A DNA stretch of 20,039 nt from Podila epigama (lineage: Eukaryota > Mortierellomycota > Mortierellomycetes > Mortierellales > Mortierellaceae), in assembly GCA_015679605.1 (NCBI GenBank), contig JAAAVE010000277.1:4240-24278 (forward strand). Reading direction: 5' to 3'. The position numbers and the translations under genes were made by a program. The first letter of the stretch is position 1. Each line of letters begins with the position of its first letter. This document shows, one piece after another, positions 19,965 through 20,039 of the stretch. The notes under the pieces are model-generated. The model did no database searches. It saw only the letters and a program-made list of their open reading frames with translations, and was not told the DNA's origin.

Positions 19965-20039
19965 CTGTATTGCGAAGTATGAAAATTAAATGTCAGTTTT
20001 TCAGTGGGATAAAACCTCTGGCCGTCACCTTGGCAAAAA

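Noticed and set aside
1-20039. Transposon, virus-derived or biosynthetic-cluster content
   Set aside because: No transposase, integrase, reverse transcriptase, terminal repeat pair or clustered pathway enzymes were seen; all six genes are standard fungal housekeeping or signalling families.

Overview
The window is nuclear DNA of a filamentous fungus. It holds six protein-coding genes broken by short GT-AG introns (85-203 bases) with fungal-type donors (GTATGT, GTAAGT). The mix is a Na,K-ATPase-like class IIC P-type ATPase, a NADPH oxidase, a Kre9/KNH-domain GPI-type protein, and a bZIP factor rich in His, Gln, Asn and Ser. Together with many A/T homopolymers and triplet repeats this points to an early-diverging lineage, plausibly Mortierellomycota. 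That placement is inference; no rRNA or other phylogenetic marker is present.

Layout from left to right: (1) 1-4798, minus: SKI3/TTC37, the TPR scaffold of the cytoplasmic Ski complex, eight visible exons, 3' end outside the window. (2) 4799-5392: divergent promoter region. (3) 5393-6383, plus: secreted, probably GPI-anchored Kre9/KNH-like protein of 205 aa, four exons. (4) 6597-8552, minus: NADPH oxidase of 595 aa, two exons, convergent with gene 3. (5) 8553-10473: 1.9-kb divergent intergenic region with a perfect X-box palindrome, a CACGTG site and a (GAT)17 microsatellite. (6) 10474-13685, plus: bZIP protein of about 1,002 aa in the Pap1/Yap group, two exons. (7) 13686-14935: 1.25-kb intergenic region with a long A tract and TATA boxes. 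(8) 14936-18548, plus: class IIC P-type cation ATPase of 1,115 aa, three exons. (9) 18763-20039, minus: mitochondrial ADP/ATP carrier, convergent with the ATPase, 5' end outside the window.

The genes do not form a pathway or cluster; this is ordinary euchromatic fungal sequence covering RNA turnover, cell wall, ROS production, transcription, cation transport and mitochondrial nucleotide exchange. I found no mobile element, CRISPR array, RNA gene or hidden multi-gene system. The observations most worth a second look are: a 41-bp perfect inverted repeat that would place the 3' splice site of SKI3 intron 1 inside a long RNA duplex; a class IIC ATPase that keeps the two-site cation core but changes several selectivity residues and lacks both acidic residues of the third Na+ site; and a NADPH oxidase whose two conserved NADPH-site prolines are both replaced and which carries an acidic insertion of about 105 residues. 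Exon joins were made by hand from reading-frame continuity and splice consensus, and all phases close.
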